Positions 1-8,636 of a stretch of DNA of 64,000 nt are shown piece by piece. This DNA comes from Pseudomonas faucium (GTDB taxonomy: Bacteria > Pseudomonadota > Gammaproteobacteria > Pseudomonadales > Pseudomonadaceae): assembly GCF_021602585.1 (NCBI RefSeq), contig NZ_BQIP01000015.1:1-64000 (forward strand). The letters are read 5' to 3'. Position 1 is the first letter of the stretch. Each line of letters begins with the position of its first letter. A program made the translations under genes and the position numbers. The notes beneath the pieces are model-generated. The model was not told the DNA's origin, did not search any database, and saw nothing but the letters and a program-made list of their open reading frames with translations.

Positions 1-1205
1 CAGGCCCGCGCCAGGCACTGGTGATCGGCGCCGGGCTCGCCGGCAGCGCCACGGCCGCCAGCCTGGCCCGCCGTGGCTGGCAGGTCACCGTGCTGGAGCG
101 CCACGCCGCCCCTGCCCAGGAAGCCTCGGGCAACCCGCAAGGGGTGCTGTACCTGAAGCTGTCGGCCCATGGCACGGCGCTGTCGCAGATGATCCTGTCC
201 GGCTTCGGCTACACCCGCCGCCAGCTCGAACGCTTGCCCAAAGGCCAGGACTGGGACGCCTGCGGTGTGCTGCAACTGGCCTTCGACAGCAAGGAAGCCG
301 AGCGCCAGGCCAAGCTCGCCGAGGCTTTCGACAGCGGCCTGCTGCGCACGCTGGAGCGGGCTGAAGCCGAGGCGATTGCCGGTGTGGTGCTGCCTGCAGG
401 CGGGCTGTTCTATCCGCAGGGCGGCTGGGTGCACCCGCCGGCCTTGTGCCAGGCACAACTGCAGCACCCGAACATTCAAGTGCGGCTGCATCAAGACGTG
501 GTCGAGCTTCGCAAGGTCGACGGCCTCTGGCAAGCCTGGGAGGGCGAACAGCTGCTGGCCAGCGCGCCACTGGTGGTGCTCGCCGGTGCCGCCGACGTGC
601 GGCGCTTCGAGCCGTGCGCGGCATTGCCGCTCAAGCGCATCCGCGGGCAGATCACCCGCTTGCCGGCCACTGCGGCAAGCCGCGCACTGCGCACCGTGGT
701 CTGCGCCGAGGGCTACGTGGCGCCGCCACGGGGCGACGAACACACCCTGGGCGCCAGCTTCGACTTCCACAGCGACGACCTGACGCCGACCGTGGCCGAG
801 CACCAGGGCAACCTGGCGATGCTCGACGAAATTTCCCTCGACCTGGCCGAGCGCCTGGGCACGGCGTCACTGGCACCCGAACAGCTCCAGGGGCGCGCGG
901 CGTTTCGCTGCACCAGCCCGGACTACCTGCCGATCGTCGGCCCGCTCGCCGACGCTGGGGCCTTCGCCGAGGCCTATGCCGCGCTGGCCAAGGATGCACG
1001 GCAGGTGCCCGAGGTGCCGTGCCCGTGGCTGGAGGGTTTGTATGTGAACAGCGGGCATGGCTCGCGCGGGCTGATCACGGCGCCGTTGGCCGGCGAGCTG
1101 ATCGCGGCGTGGGCCAGTGCCGAGCCGTTGCCGCTGCCCCGCGCGGTGGCCGAGGCGTGCCACCCGAACCGCTTTGCGCTGCGCAAGTTGATTCGCGGTA
1201 AGTGA
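1..1205 (+). CDS. mnmC: Bifunctional tRNA 5-methylaminomethyl-2-thiouridine biosynthesis protein MnmC, C-terminal part (5' truncated by window)
   Basis: Only the C-terminal FAD-dependent oxidoreductase half is present; the reading frame is already open at base 3, so the N-terminal methyltransferase domain lies upstream of the window. The visible protein begins with a dinucleotide-binding motif (VIGAGLAGSATAASLARRGW) and keeps an FAD/DAO-type fold to the end, including the GHGSRG motif near the C-terminus. In the MnmC family this half oxidatively removes the carboxymethyl group from cmnm5U34 in certain tRNAs, and the missing half then methylates nm5U34. The gene ends before a REP element, with the NAGGN operon following on the same strand. 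The family assignment is secure; nothing can be said about the start or promoter. Confidence 0.9.
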   Translation, partial: GPRQALVIGAGLAGSATAASLARRGWQVTVLERHAAPAQEASGNPQGVLYLKLSAHGTALSQMILSGFGYTRRQLERLPKGQDWDACGVLQLAFDSKEAERQAKLAEAFDSGLLRTLERAEAEAIAGVVLPAGGLFYPQGGWVHPPALCQAQLQHPNIQVRLHQDVVELRKVDGLWQAWEGEQLLASAPLVVLAGAADVRRFEPCAALPLKRIRGQITRLPATAASRALRTVVCAEGYVAPPRGDEHTLGASFDFHSDDLTPTVAEHQGNLAMLDEISLDLAERLGTASLAPEQLQGRAAFRCTSPDYLPIVGPLADAGAFAEAYAALAKDARQVPEVPCPWLEGLYVNSGHGSRGLITAPLAGELIAAWASAEPLPLPRAVAEACHPNRFALRKLIRGK

Positions 1206-1221
1206 ACGGGGCTGCTTGGCA

Positions 1222-1305
1222 GCCCAATCGCCGGCAAGCCGGCTCCACAGCGGTTCCATATGCCTGTGGAGCCCCCTGTGGGAGCCGGCTTGCCGGCGAT
1301 TGGGC
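1222..1305. repeat. REP element pair (P. putida type A)
   Basis: An inverted pair of the REP core (GCCGGCAAGCCGGCTC and its complement) lies between mnmC and the NAGGN operon. The arms extend into CCCAATC/GATTGGG. Such palindromes form stable hairpins in RNA and often lie just after a stop codon. Confidence 0.9.
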
Positions 1306-1428
1306 GGCAGCGCGGCCCCTTCCATATAACAGATCGATCTAAAACTCTCGCAATTCACCCAGGTCAGTTCCTTACACGTGCCCTAATCCGGGGCACTGAT
1401 TCCCCAACGGAAAAACCGGTAAGGACCT

Positions 1429-3216
1429 ATGTGCGGATTAGCAGGAGAGTTGCGTTTCACCCCCATCGACCAAGCCCCTCGCCCGGCGGACCTCGCCGCG
1501 GTAGAGCGCATCACCCATCACCTGGCGCCTCGCGGCCCGGATGCCTGGGGCTTCCATAGCCAGGGCCCGATCGCCCTCGGCCATCGACGGCTGAAGATCA
1601 TGGATTTGTCCGACGGCTCGGCGCAGCCGATGGTCGACAACCCCCTGGGCCTGGCCCTGGCCTTCAACGGCGCCATCTACAACTTCCCGGAGCTGCGCCA
1701 GGAGCTGCAGGAGCTGGGCTACAGCTTCTGCTCCGACGGTGACACCGAGGTGCTGCTCAAGGGCTACCACGCCTGGGGCGCGGCCTTGCTGCCCAAGCTC
1801 AACGGCATGTTCGCCCTGGCCATCTGGGAGCGCGACAACCAGCGCCTGTTCCTGGCCCGCGACCGCCTGGGCGTCAAACCCCTGTACCTGTCGCGCAACG
1901 GCGAGCGGTTGCGCTTTGCCTCGACCCTGCCGGCGTTGCTCAAGGGTGGTGACATCGACCCGATGATCGACCCGGTGGCGCTCAACCACTACCTCAACTT
2001 CCACGCCGTGGTGCCCGCGCCGCGCACCCTGCTGGCCAATGTGCAAAAGCTCGAGCCCGGCACCTGGATGCGCATCGACCGCCATGGTGAAGTCGAGCGC
2101 CAGACCTGGTGGCAGCTGCACTACGGCCCCCACCCGGACGAGCGCGACCTCGATCTGGAAGGCTGGACCACCCGCGTGCTCGACGCCACCCGCGACGCCG
2201 TGGCGATCCGCCAGCGCGCCGCCGTGGACGTTGGCGTGCTGCTCTCCGGCGGTGTCGACTCGAGCCTGTTGGTCGGCCTGCTGCGCGAAGTCGGCGTGGA
2301 TGACCTGTCGACGTTCTCGATCGGCTTCGAGGATGCCGGCGGCGAACGCGGCGACGAGTTCCAGTACTCCGACCTGATCGCCCGCCACTACGGCACCCGC
2401 CACCACAAGCTGCGCATCGCCGAAAGTGAAATCATCGACCAGCTGCCGGCCGCCTTCCGCGCCATGAGCGAACCGATGGTCAGCCACGACTGCATCGCCT
2501 TCTACCTGCTCTCGCGGGAAGTGGCCAAGCACTGCAAGGGCGTGCAAAGCGGCCAGGGCGCCGACGAGCTGTTCGCCGGCTACCACTGGTACCCGCAGGT
2601 GGACGGCGCCGAAGACGCCTTTGGCGCCTACCGCGCGGCCTTCTTCGACCGCAGCCACGACGAATACCGCGACACCGTGCAAGCGCCGTGGCTGCTGGAA
2701 ACCGACGCCGCCGGCGATTTCGTCCGCGAGCATTTCGCTCGCCCCGGCGCGCCGGATGCCGTGGACAAGGCGCTGCGCCTGGACAGCACGGTGATGCTGG
2801 TCGACGACCCGGTCAAACGGGTCGACAACATGACCATGGCCTGGGGCCTTGAGGCGCGCACGCCGTTCCTCGACTACCGCCTGGTGGAGCTGTCGGCGCG
2901 CATTCCGGCCCGCTTCAAGCTGCCCGATGGCGGCAAGCAGGTGCTCAAGCAGGCCGCACGGCGGGTGATCCCCCACGAGGTGATCGACCGCAAGAAAGGC
3001 TACTTCCCGGTCCCCGGCCTCAAGCACTTGCAAGGCGCCACGCTGGACTGGGTGCGCGAGCTGCTGACCGACCCAAGCCAAGATCGCGGGCTGTTCAACC
3101 CGGCCATGCTCGACCGCCTGCTGAGCAACCCGCACGGCCAGCTCACCCCACTGCGCGGCTCCAAGCTGTGGCAGCTGGCGGCGCTGAACCTGTGGCTCAG
3201 CGAACAAGGAATCTGA
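1429..3216 (+). CDS. N-acetylglutaminylglutamine amidotransferase (asparagine synthase family)
   Basis: A class II glutamine amidotransferase fused to an asparagine-synthase-type ATP-dependent domain, 595 aa. Mature Cys2 (MCGLAGE) is the expected glutaminase nucleophile, the N-terminal domain holds the FNGAIYN and RDRLGVKPLY motifs, and the ATP-binding loop SGGVDSS lies at residues 273-279. In this family the enzyme amidates the dipeptide N-acetylglutaminylglutamine to NAGGN, an osmoprotectant. The start is fixed by the need for Cys2 and by a TAAGGA ribosome site 6 bases upstream. The next gene begins 3 bases after this stop, which indicates an operon. A small inverted repeat (GTGCCC/GGGCAC, 1378-1396) sits in the leader and may be regulatory. 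General asparagine synthase is the alternative reading, but the downstream partner genes make the NAGGN role much more likely. Confidence 0.9.
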   Translation: MCGLAGELRFTPIDQAPRPADLAAVERITHHLAPRGPDAWGFHSQGPIALGHRRLKIMDLSDGSAQPMVDNPLGLALAFNGAIYNFPELRQELQELGYSFCSDGDTEVLLKGYHAWGAALLPKLNGMFALAIWERDNQRLFLARDRLGVKPLYLSRNGERLRFASTLPALLKGGDIDPMIDPVALNHYLNFHAVVPAPRTLLANVQKLEPGTWMRIDRHGEVERQTWWQLHYGPHPDERDLDLEGWTTRVLDATRDAVAIRQRAAVDVGVLLSGGVDSSLLVGLLREVGVDDLSTFSIGFEDAGGERGDEFQYSDLIARHYGTRHHKLRIAESEIIDQLPAAFRAMSEPMVSHDCIAFYLLSREVAKHCKGVQSGQGADELFAGYHWYPQVDGAEDAFGAYRAAFFDRSHDEYRDTVQAPWLLETDAAGDFVREHFARPGAPDAVDKALRLDSTVMLVDDPVKRVDNMTMAWGLEARTPFLDYRLVELSARIPARFKLPDGGKQVLKQAARRVIPHEVIDRKKGYFPVPGLKHLQGATLDWVRELLTDPSQDRGLFNPAMLDRLLSNPHGQLTPLRGSKLWQLAALNLWLSEQGI

Positions 3217-3219
3217 CCG

Positions 3220-4965
3220 ATGAAAGCCCATGAAATCGCTTACGGCCAGCGCCTGCTGCGTGGCCAGGCGCCGTCCTACGAGCGCCTGCAGGCGCGCCTG
3301 GCCGGCGACGGCAGCGAGCCCCACGACCAGCCGCGTGCCCTGCACTGCGGCTGGGGCCGCCTGCTGATCGGGCACACCTACCCGGACCCGGCGAGCCTGG
3401 CCGAGGCGCTGCAGCAAGAGCAACCCGGCGAGCGCGACATCGCCCTGTACGTGGCGGCCCCCCAGCAACTGCTGGCCCAGGCGCCGCACCAGCTGTTTCT
3501 CGACCCCTCCGATACCCTGCGCCTGTGGTTCACCGACTACCGCCAGGCGCAGCGGGTGTTCCGCGGCTTTCGCATCCGCCGCGCGCAGGCCGAGGCCGAC
3601 TGGCAGGCCATCAACGGCCTGTACCAGGCCCGGGGCATGCTGCCGGTGCAGCCCGAGCTGCTCACCCCACGCCACCTAGGCGGGCCGGTGTACTGGCTGG
3701 CCGAGGATGAAGACAGCGGTGCGGTGATCGGCAGCGTGATGGGCCTGAACCACAGCAAGGCGTTCGACGACCCGGAACACGGCAGCAGCCTGTGGTGCCT
3801 GGCCGTGGACCCGCAGTGCACCCGCCCGGGCGTCGGCGAAGTGCTGGTGCGCCATCTGATCGAACACTTCATGAGCCGTGGCCTGGCCTACCTCGACCTG
3901 TCGGTGCTGCACGACAACCGCCAGGCCAAGCGGCTGTACAAGAAGCTCGGCTTTCGCGACCTGCCGACCTTCGCCGTCAAGCGCAAGAACGGCATCAACC
4001 AGCAACTGTTTCTCGGCCCGGGCCCGGAGGCCACGCTCAACCCCTATGCCCGCATCATCGTCGACGAAGCCTACCGACGCGGCATCGAGGTGCAGGTCGA
4101 CGACGCCGCCGGCGGCTTGTTCACCCTGAGCCTGGGCGGGCGCCGGGTGCGTTGCCGCGAATCGCTCAGCGACCTGACCAGCGCGGTCAGCATGACCCTC
4201 TGCCAGGACAAGCGCCTGACCCAGCAAGCCCTGCATGCGGCCGGCCTGCAGGTGCCGATGCAGCAACTGGCCGGCAATGCCGACGACAACCTGGCCTTTC
4301 TCGACGAGCATGGCGCGGTGGTGGTCAAGCCGGTGGATGGCGAACAGGGCCAGGGCGTGGCGGTGAACCTAACCAATTATGACGAAGTCAGCCAGGCCAT
4401 CGACCAGGCCCGGCGCTTCGACAGCCGGGTGCTGCTGGAGAGCTTCCACCCAGGCCATGACCTGCGCATCGTGGTAATCGGCTACGAGGTGGTGGCCGCC
4501 GCCATCCGCCACCCGGCCCAGGTGGTGGGCGACGGCAAGCACAGCGTCAAGGCGCTGATCGACGCCCAGAGCCGCCGCCGCCAGGCCGCCACCGGCGGCG
4601 AAAGCCGCATCCCGCTGGACGACGAGACCGAGCGCACGCTGCGTGATGCCGGCTTCGACTACGCCAGCGTGCTCCCCGCCGGCCAGCGCCTGGCCGTGCG
4701 CCGCACCGCCAACCTGCATACCGGCGGCACCTTGGAAGACGTGACCGAACGCCTGCACCCGGTGCTGGCCGACGCCGCCGTGCGGGCGGCCCGGGCGCTG
4801 GAGATTCCGGTGGTGGGGCTGGACCTGATGGTGCGCGATGCCGAAAGCCCGGACTACGTGATCATCGAAGCCAACGAGCGGGCCGGGCTGGCCAACCACG
4901 AACCGCAACCTACCGCCGAACGCTTCGTCGACCTGCTGTTCCCCCATAGCCGGCCGTTGGCGTGA
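3220..4965 (+). CDS. ngg: N-acetylglutaminylglutamine synthetase (GNAT plus ATP-grasp)
   Basis: A 581-aa two-domain enzyme. Roughly residues 110-265 form a GNAT acetyltransferase domain (LWCLAVDPQCTRPGVGEVLV is an acetyl-CoA binding region), and residues 290-575 an ATP-grasp ligase domain related to cyanophycin synthetase and glutathione synthetase modules (VVVKPVDGEQGQGVAVNL; VVGLDLMVRD; IIEANERAGL near the end). In the family it joins two glutamines and acetylates the N-terminus to make the substrate of the upstream amidotransferase. It follows that gene with a 3-base gap, consistent with translational coupling. The domain combination is distinctive, so the call is strong. Confidence 0.9.
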   Translation: MKAHEIAYGQRLLRGQAPSYERLQARLAGDGSEPHDQPRALHCGWGRLLIGHTYPDPASLAEALQQEQPGERDIALYVAAPQQLLAQAPHQLFLDPSDTLRLWFTDYRQAQRVFRGFRIRRAQAEADWQAINGLYQARGMLPVQPELLTPRHLGGPVYWLAEDEDSGAVIGSVMGLNHSKAFDDPEHGSSLWCLAVDPQCTRPGVGEVLVRHLIEHFMSRGLAYLDLSVLHDNRQAKRLYKKLGFRDLPTFAVKRKNGINQQLFLGPGPEATLNPYARIIVDEAYRRGIEVQVDDAAGGLFTLSLGGRRVRCRESLSDLTSAVSMTLCQDKRLTQQALHAAGLQVPMQQLAGNADDNLAFLDEHGAVVVKPVDGEQGQGVAVNLTNYDEVSQAIDQARRFDSRVLLESFHPGHDLRIVVIGYEVVAAAIRHPAQVVGDGKHSVKALIDAQSRRRQAATGGESRIPLDDETERTLRDAGFDYASVLPAGQRLAVRRTANLHTGGTLEDVTERLHPVLADAAVRAARALEIPVVGLDLMVRDAESPDYVIIEANERAGLANHEPQPTAERFVDLLFPHSRPLA

Positions 4966-4973
4966 TCTTCACT

Positions 4974-5038
4974 GGCCCTATCGCCGCCACAAAGGCCCCG
5001 CCCAACCCTGTGGGAGCCGGCTTGCCGGCGATAGGGCC
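4974..5038. repeat. REP element, partly degraded pair
   Basis: One good REP arm (GTGGGAGCCGGCTTGCCGGC) ends in CGGCGATAGGGCC and is matched upstream by GGCCCTATCGCCG at 4974-4986. Together they make a long imperfect hairpin between the second and third genes of the NAGGN operon, where it could tune expression of the third gene. Confidence 0.8.
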
Positions 5039-5060
5039 AACGCTGAACCAAGGAGTACCC

Positions 5061-6245
5061 ATGCCTGAACACCTCCCCGAACCCGACCTCGACTACCTCA
5101 AGCGCGTGCTCCTGGAGATGCTCGCGATCCCCAGCCCCACCGGCTTCACCGACACCATCGTGCGCTACGTGGCCGAACGCCTGGACGAGCTGGGCATCCC
5201 CTTCGAGCTGACCCGGCGCGGCACCATCCGCGCCACCCTCAAGGGCCGGCAGAGCTCGCCCGACCGCGCCGTCTCGGCCCACCTCGACACCATCGGCGCC
5301 AGCGTGCGCCAGGTGCAGGACAACGGCCGGCTGGCCCTGGCGGCGGTGGGCTGCTGGTCGAGCCGCTTCGCCGAAGGCAGCCGGGTCAGCGTGTTCACCG
5401 ACACCGGCGTGTACCGCGGCAGCGTGCTGCCGCTGATGGCCAGCGGGCACGCCTTCAACACCGCCATCGACCAGATGCCGATCAGCTGGGAGCACGTGGA
5501 AGTGCGCCTGGATGCCTACTGCACCACCCGCGCCGACTGCGAGGCGCTGGGCATCGCAGTCGGCGATTTCGTCGCCTTCGACCCGCTGCCGGAGTTCACC
5601 GAAAGCGGCCACATCAGCGCCCGCCACCTGGACGACAAGGCCGGCGTGGCGGCCTTGCTGGCAGCGCTCAAGGCGGTGGTGGAAAGTGGCCGCCAGCCGC
5701 TGATCGACTGCCACCCGCTGTTCACCATCACCGAGGAAACCGGCTCTGGCGCTGCCGCCGCCCTGCCCTGGGACGTCAGCGAATTCGTCGGCATCGACAT
5801 CGCCCCGGTGGCGCCCGGCCAGGCCTCCAGCGAACACGCCGTGAGCGTGGCGATGCAGGACTCCTCCGGCCCCTATGACTACCACCTGTCGCGCCACCTG
5901 CTGAAGCTCGCGGGCGACCAGGACCTGCCGGTACGCCGCGACGTGTTCCGCTACTACTTCAGCGACGCCCATTCGGCCGTGACCGCCGGCCACGACATCC
6001 GCACCGCGCTGGTGGCGTTCGGCTGCGACGCCACCCACGGCTACGAGCGCACCCACATCGACAGCCTGGCCGCGCTCAGCCGCCTGCTGTCGGGCTACCT
6101 GCTGAGCCCGCCGGTGTTCGCCAGCGATTCGAACCCGGCCAATGCCTCGCTCGAGCGCTTCAGCCACCAGCTCGAACACGATGCGCAGATGGAGAGCGAC
6201 ACCCGGGTGCCGGCCGTCGACAGCCTGGTGGGGAACAAGGGATGA
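5061..6245 (+). CDS. M42-like metallopeptidase of the NAGGN system
   Basis: A 394-aa zinc peptidase-like protein of the M42/M20 type. Visible metal-site motifs are SAHLDT near residue 72, HLDDKAGV near residue 190 and the catalytic glutamates in TITEETGSG near residue 225. This peptidase regularly accompanies the two NAGGN biosynthetic genes, and a role in breaking down or trimming the osmolyte dipeptide has been inferred rather than shown. The start at 5061 has an ideal AAGGAG site; an in-frame extension to 4962 would run through the REP hairpin and is rejected. It is the third gene of the operon. Confidence 0.85.
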   Translation: MPEHLPEPDLDYLKRVLLEMLAIPSPTGFTDTIVRYVAERLDELGIPFELTRRGTIRATLKGRQSSPDRAVSAHLDTIGASVRQVQDNGRLALAAVGCWSSRFAEGSRVSVFTDTGVYRGSVLPLMASGHAFNTAIDQMPISWEHVEVRLDAYCTTRADCEALGIAVGDFVAFDPLPEFTESGHISARHLDDKAGVAALLAALKAVVESGRQPLIDCHPLFTITEETGSGAAAALPWDVSEFVGIDIAPVAPGQASSEHAVSVAMQDSSGPYDYHLSRHLLKLAGDQDLPVRRDVFRYYFSDAHSAVTAGHDIRTALVAFGCDATHGYERTHIDSLAALSRLLSGYLLSPPVFASDSNPANASLERFSHQLEHDAQMESDTRVPAVDSLVGNKG

Positions 6246-6305
6246 GCAAGGGGTACCGGGTTTGGCGTAGCATTGGCCGATTCTTCCACGAAGCCGAACG
6301 CTGCC

Positions 6306-6533
6306 ATGCTGATCCCTTATGACCAACTGCAAGCCGAAACCCTGACCCGCCTGATCGAGGATTTCGTCACCCGCGACGGCACCGACAATGGCGACGACAC
6401 GCCGCTGGAAACCCGCGTGCTGCGGGTGCGCCAGGCGTTGGCCAAGGGCCAGGCGTTCATCCTCTTCGACCTGGAGAGCCAGCAGTGCCAGCTGCTGGCC
6501 AAGCATGATGTGCCGCGCGAGTTGCTCGACTGA
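6306..6533 (+). CDS. YheU family protein
   Basis: A 75-aa protein beginning MLIPYDQLQAETLTRLIEDF and containing the family-typical acidic stretch followed by RQALAKGQAFILFD. The biochemical function of the YheU family (DUF1165-like, UPF0270) is not established. The ATG at 6306 begins exactly at the conserved family N-terminus; the longer frame from 6273 would add residues not found in the family. No strong ribosome site is visible, so it may be translated weakly or from an unleadered context. It lies 60 bases behind the M42 gene. Confidence 0.8.
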   Translation: MLIPYDQLQAETLTRLIEDFVTRDGTDNGDDTPLETRVLRVRQALAKGQAFILFDLESQQCQLLAKHDVPRELLD

Positions 6534-6590
6534 TCAGTGCCGGCCCTTTCGCTCCACAGGCACCCCACTGCCCTCAAATGCAGCGGTGAA

Positions 6591-6622
6591 CCTGTGGGAG
6601 CCGGCTTGCCGGCGATGGCGCC
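6591..6622. repeat. Single REP element
   Basis: One REP arm (CCTGTGGGAGCCGGCTTGCC) ends 13 bases before the csrA stop codon on the opposite strand. It lies between the convergent yheU and csrA genes and may act in mRNA 3'-end protection. No inverted partner is obvious. Confidence 0.8.
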
Positions 6623-6635
6623 ATCACTGACACAC

Positions 6636-6818
6636 CTAGCCCGGCTTGCGCCCCTCCCCCGCCTTGATCCGCTTGTACACCTCGGCCCGATGCACCGACA
6701 CGTTGCGCGGCGCACTGACGCCGAAGCGCACCATGCCATCGCGGGTTTCCACCACCTTGATCTGGATGTCGTCACCGATGGTGATGACCTCCCCCACTTC
6801 GCGCCCTATGACCAACAT
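6636..6818 (-). CDS. csrA: CsrA/Rsm family translational regulator (RsmI-like)
   Basis: A 60-aa CsrA-family RNA-binding protein. The first beta strand MLVIGREVGEVITIGDDIQI and the SAPRNVSVHRAEVYKRI motif, including the RNA-contacting arginine after VH, are intact. These proteins bind GGA loops in mRNA leaders to repress translation and are titrated by small RNAs such as RsmX/Y/Z. The MLVIGREVGE start, unlike the MLILTRRVGE-type start of RsmA, fits the RsmI paralogue of P. putida (from memory). The start ATG is forced, because the family begins with MLxL/I. It is a stand-alone gene between convergent yheU and the upstream SDR gene. Confidence 0.92.
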   Translation of the reverse strand: MLVIGREVGEVITIGDDIQIKVVETRDGMVRFGVSAPRNVSVHRAEVYKRIKAGEGRKPG

Positions 6819-6944
6819 GCTGCACCCTCCGGCAACAGGAAAAACCGGAGATTGCATGGGTAAATTCCGCAACTCAACGCCTCCAGGGAAATCCAGAAGC
6901 GCCCTACGCGCGCGGGTAAAATTCCCTACAGACGCTTCCTGCAA

Positions 6945-7754
6945 TCAGCGTGTTTGCGCCTTGGCGCGCATCTTCACGGCCATGTCCGCCATCTCGTCGT
7001 ACAGCTTCTCCGGCGCCTGCCGCTTGAGCTGCCACGCCTGGCGCCCGGCCTCGTGGGGCAGGATCAGGAACTCGCCCGCCGCCACCTGCTTGTGAATGTA
7101 ATCGGCGATATCCGCCGCGCTGATGGGCGAGCCTTCGAGCAGTTTGCCAACCTGGGCCTTCATCGCCGGGTTCGGGCCGCGGAACGAGTCGAGCAGGTTG
7201 GTCTGGAAGAACGACGGGCACACCACATGCACCGCCACTTCCACCTGGCGCAGCTCCACCAGCAGGCTTTCCGACAGCGCCAGCACGCCGGCCTTGGCCA
7301 CGTTGTAGTTGCTCATGCCCGGCCCCTGCATCAACGCGGCCATGGACGCCACGTTGACGATGCGCCCTTTGCTGCGCTCGAGCAGCGCCAGGAAGGCCTT
7401 GCAGCCCTTGACCACGCCCATCAGGTTGACCGCGATCTGCCAGTCCCAGTCCTCCAGCGACAGCTCGGCGAAGAACCCGCCCGAGGCAACGCCGGCGTTG
7501 TTGACGATCACATCGATGCCGCCGAACTTCTCCTCGCAGGCCTGGGCCAGGGCCGTGAGCTGGCTGTAGTCGCGCACATCGCAGCGCTGCACGAAGCCCT
7601 CGCCGCCTGCTTGGCGCACAAGCTCCAGGGTGTCGCGCAGGCCAGGCTCGTTGACGTCGGCCAGCGCCAGGCGCCAGCCCTCGCGCGCCCAGCGCAGGGC
7701 GATCTCGCGGCCAAGGCCGGACCCGGCGCCGGTGATCATGATGCGGTTGTGCAT
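6945..7754 (-). CDS. SDR family oxidoreductase
   Basis: A 269-aa classical short-chain dehydrogenase/reductase. It has the NAD(P) motif TGAGSGLG (residues 8-15), NNAG at 85-88, the catalytic serine in VASM (137) and the YNVAK pair (Tyr150, Lys154). The C-terminal extension HEAGRQAWQLKRQAPEKLYD is typical of the ACP-reductase-like group that acts on lipophilic or hydroxyacyl substrates, but the substrate cannot be predicted. It is monocistronic, 126 bases upstream of csrA and oriented the same way. Confidence 0.88.
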   Translation of the reverse strand: MHNRIMITGAGSGLGREIALRWAREGWRLALADVNEPGLRDTLELVRQAGGEGFVQRCDVRDYSQLTALAQACEEKFGGIDVIVNNAGVASGGFFAELSLEDWDWQIAVNLMGVVKGCKAFLALLERSKGRIVNVASMAALMQGPGMSNYNVAKAGVLALSESLLVELRQVEVAVHVVCPSFFQTNLLDSFRGPNPAMKAQVGKLLEGSPISAADIADYIHKQVAAGEFLILPHEAGRQAWQLKRQAPEKLYDEMADMAVKMRAKAQTR

Positions 7755-7874
7755 GGTGGCAAGCCTTGTGCTGATGGGTTGTCAGGCCAGTCTAATCAAG
7801 GCGTTGGCGCGTGGCAGGGTCCATCAGGGTAGTGAATGGGCGAGCATGACCTGGCGGTCAGTGCCTTGCCGATG

Positions 7875-7902
7875 GAATCTTTCGCAAGCGGCACCGGTCC
7901 GA
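7875..7902 (+). promoter_or_regulatory. Candidate AlgU (ECF sigma-22/RpoE-like) promoter for the DUF3309 gene
   Basis: GAATCT (7875-7880), 17 bases, then TCCGA (7898-7902). This resembles the AlgU/RpoE consensus GAACTT-N16/17-TCTGA with two mismatches. It is placed about 60 bases upstream of the small membrane protein gene. Confidence 0.35.
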
Positions 7903-7959
7903 ATTACAAGAGGCCAGTTGTACGAGGCCCTGCCCCCCCACCACGCAAGGACTTCGCCC

Positions 7960-8112
7960 ATGACCACGATCCTCATCATCATCCTGATCCTGCTGCTGAT
8001 CGGCGGCTTGCCGGTCTTCCCCCACTCGCGCAGCTGGGGCTACGGCCCATCCGGCATCGTCGGCGTGGTGCTGGTGGTGCTGTTGGTCCTGTTGTTGCTC
8101 GGCCGCATATGA
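7960..8112 (+). CDS. DUF3309 small membrane protein
   Basis: A 50-aa, very hydrophobic peptide: an N-terminal membrane helix (TTILIIILILLLIGGLP), the conserved centre PHSRSWGYGPSGIVG, and a second helix (VVLVVLLVLLLLGRI). This matches the DUF3309 family of short bacterial membrane peptides, which have no known function but are often stress-linked. The ATG at 7960 follows an AAGGA site at the right spacing; the longer frame upstream has no membrane character. A possible AlgU-type promoter lies upstream. Confidence 0.8.
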   Translation: MTTILIIILILLLIGGLPVFPHSRSWGYGPSGIVGVVLVVLLVLLLLGRI

Positions 8113-8154
8113 CCGAGGGCAGGCCTGGGCTGGCTCACCGCTGGCCAGCCCAGG

Positions 8155-8610
8155 TCAGCCCATCGGCTTGGCCGGCTTCTGCCGCAAGTTGGCCTGATAA
8201 CGCCGCACGCGAACCTCAAGGCAGATGACCGCATTGATCAGCTCGCGCAGCTTGCAGGCCACTTCGGCGTTCACCTGCGACACCTCTTGGCACACGGCTT
8301 CGAGCCCCTCGCAGGCATCCATCACCTCCTGCGCACGAATCATCCTGACCGCCCCCTTGATCCTGTGCGCCATGGCCGCCAGGCCTCCAAGGTCACGCCG
8401 GGCCAGGTACTGACGCAAACGGCGCAGGTCATCGCGGTTGACCCGCAACAGTTCCTGCAGCAGCGTGCCCAGCACGCGCCGGTCCCCTCCTGTCAGCCGC
8501 CTCAACTCATCAAGGTCGAAACCCAGGCCCTCGGCCCGTGCCGCCACGTTGCGCTGCGGCGGGCGCCTCAGCTTGGCCAAAGGCGGTGGCTTGAAGCAGC
8601 ACACGTCCAT
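8155..8610 (-). CDS. Stand-alone histidine phosphotransfer (Hpt) protein
   Basis: A 151-aa protein whose central part is an Hpt four-helix domain. The motif AHRIKGAVRM places the phosphorylatable histidine at residue 82, preceded by LAAMA and followed by a helix ending EGLEAVCQ. There is no kinase or receiver domain, so it should relay phosphate from a hybrid kinase elsewhere to a response regulator. It begins 26 bases after the BvgA-like regulator stop with a purine-rich site (GGGGGCAGG), so it is the last gene of the fimbrial block. The frame stays open far upstream inside the regulator gene, but that extension is a shadow. In BvgS/EvgS-type sensors this domain is fused to the kinase, so a separate gene is unusual. 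Confidence 0.85.
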   Translation of the reverse strand: MDVCCFKPPPLAKLRRPPQRNVAARAEGLGFDLDELRRLTGGDRRVLGTLLQELLRVNRDDLRRLRQYLARRDLGGLAAMAHRIKGAVRMIRAQEVMDACEGLEAVCQEVSQVNAEVACKLRELINAVICLEVRVRRYQANLRQKPAKPMG

Positions 8611-8636
8611 GCCTGCCCCCAGACAGCATTGTTCAC

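Noticed and set aside
1438-3675. 745-aa open frame on the minus strand opposite the amidotransferase gene
   Set aside because: It is a GC-skew shadow. The plus strand holds full family motifs (Cys2, SGGVDSS), while the minus frame has none.
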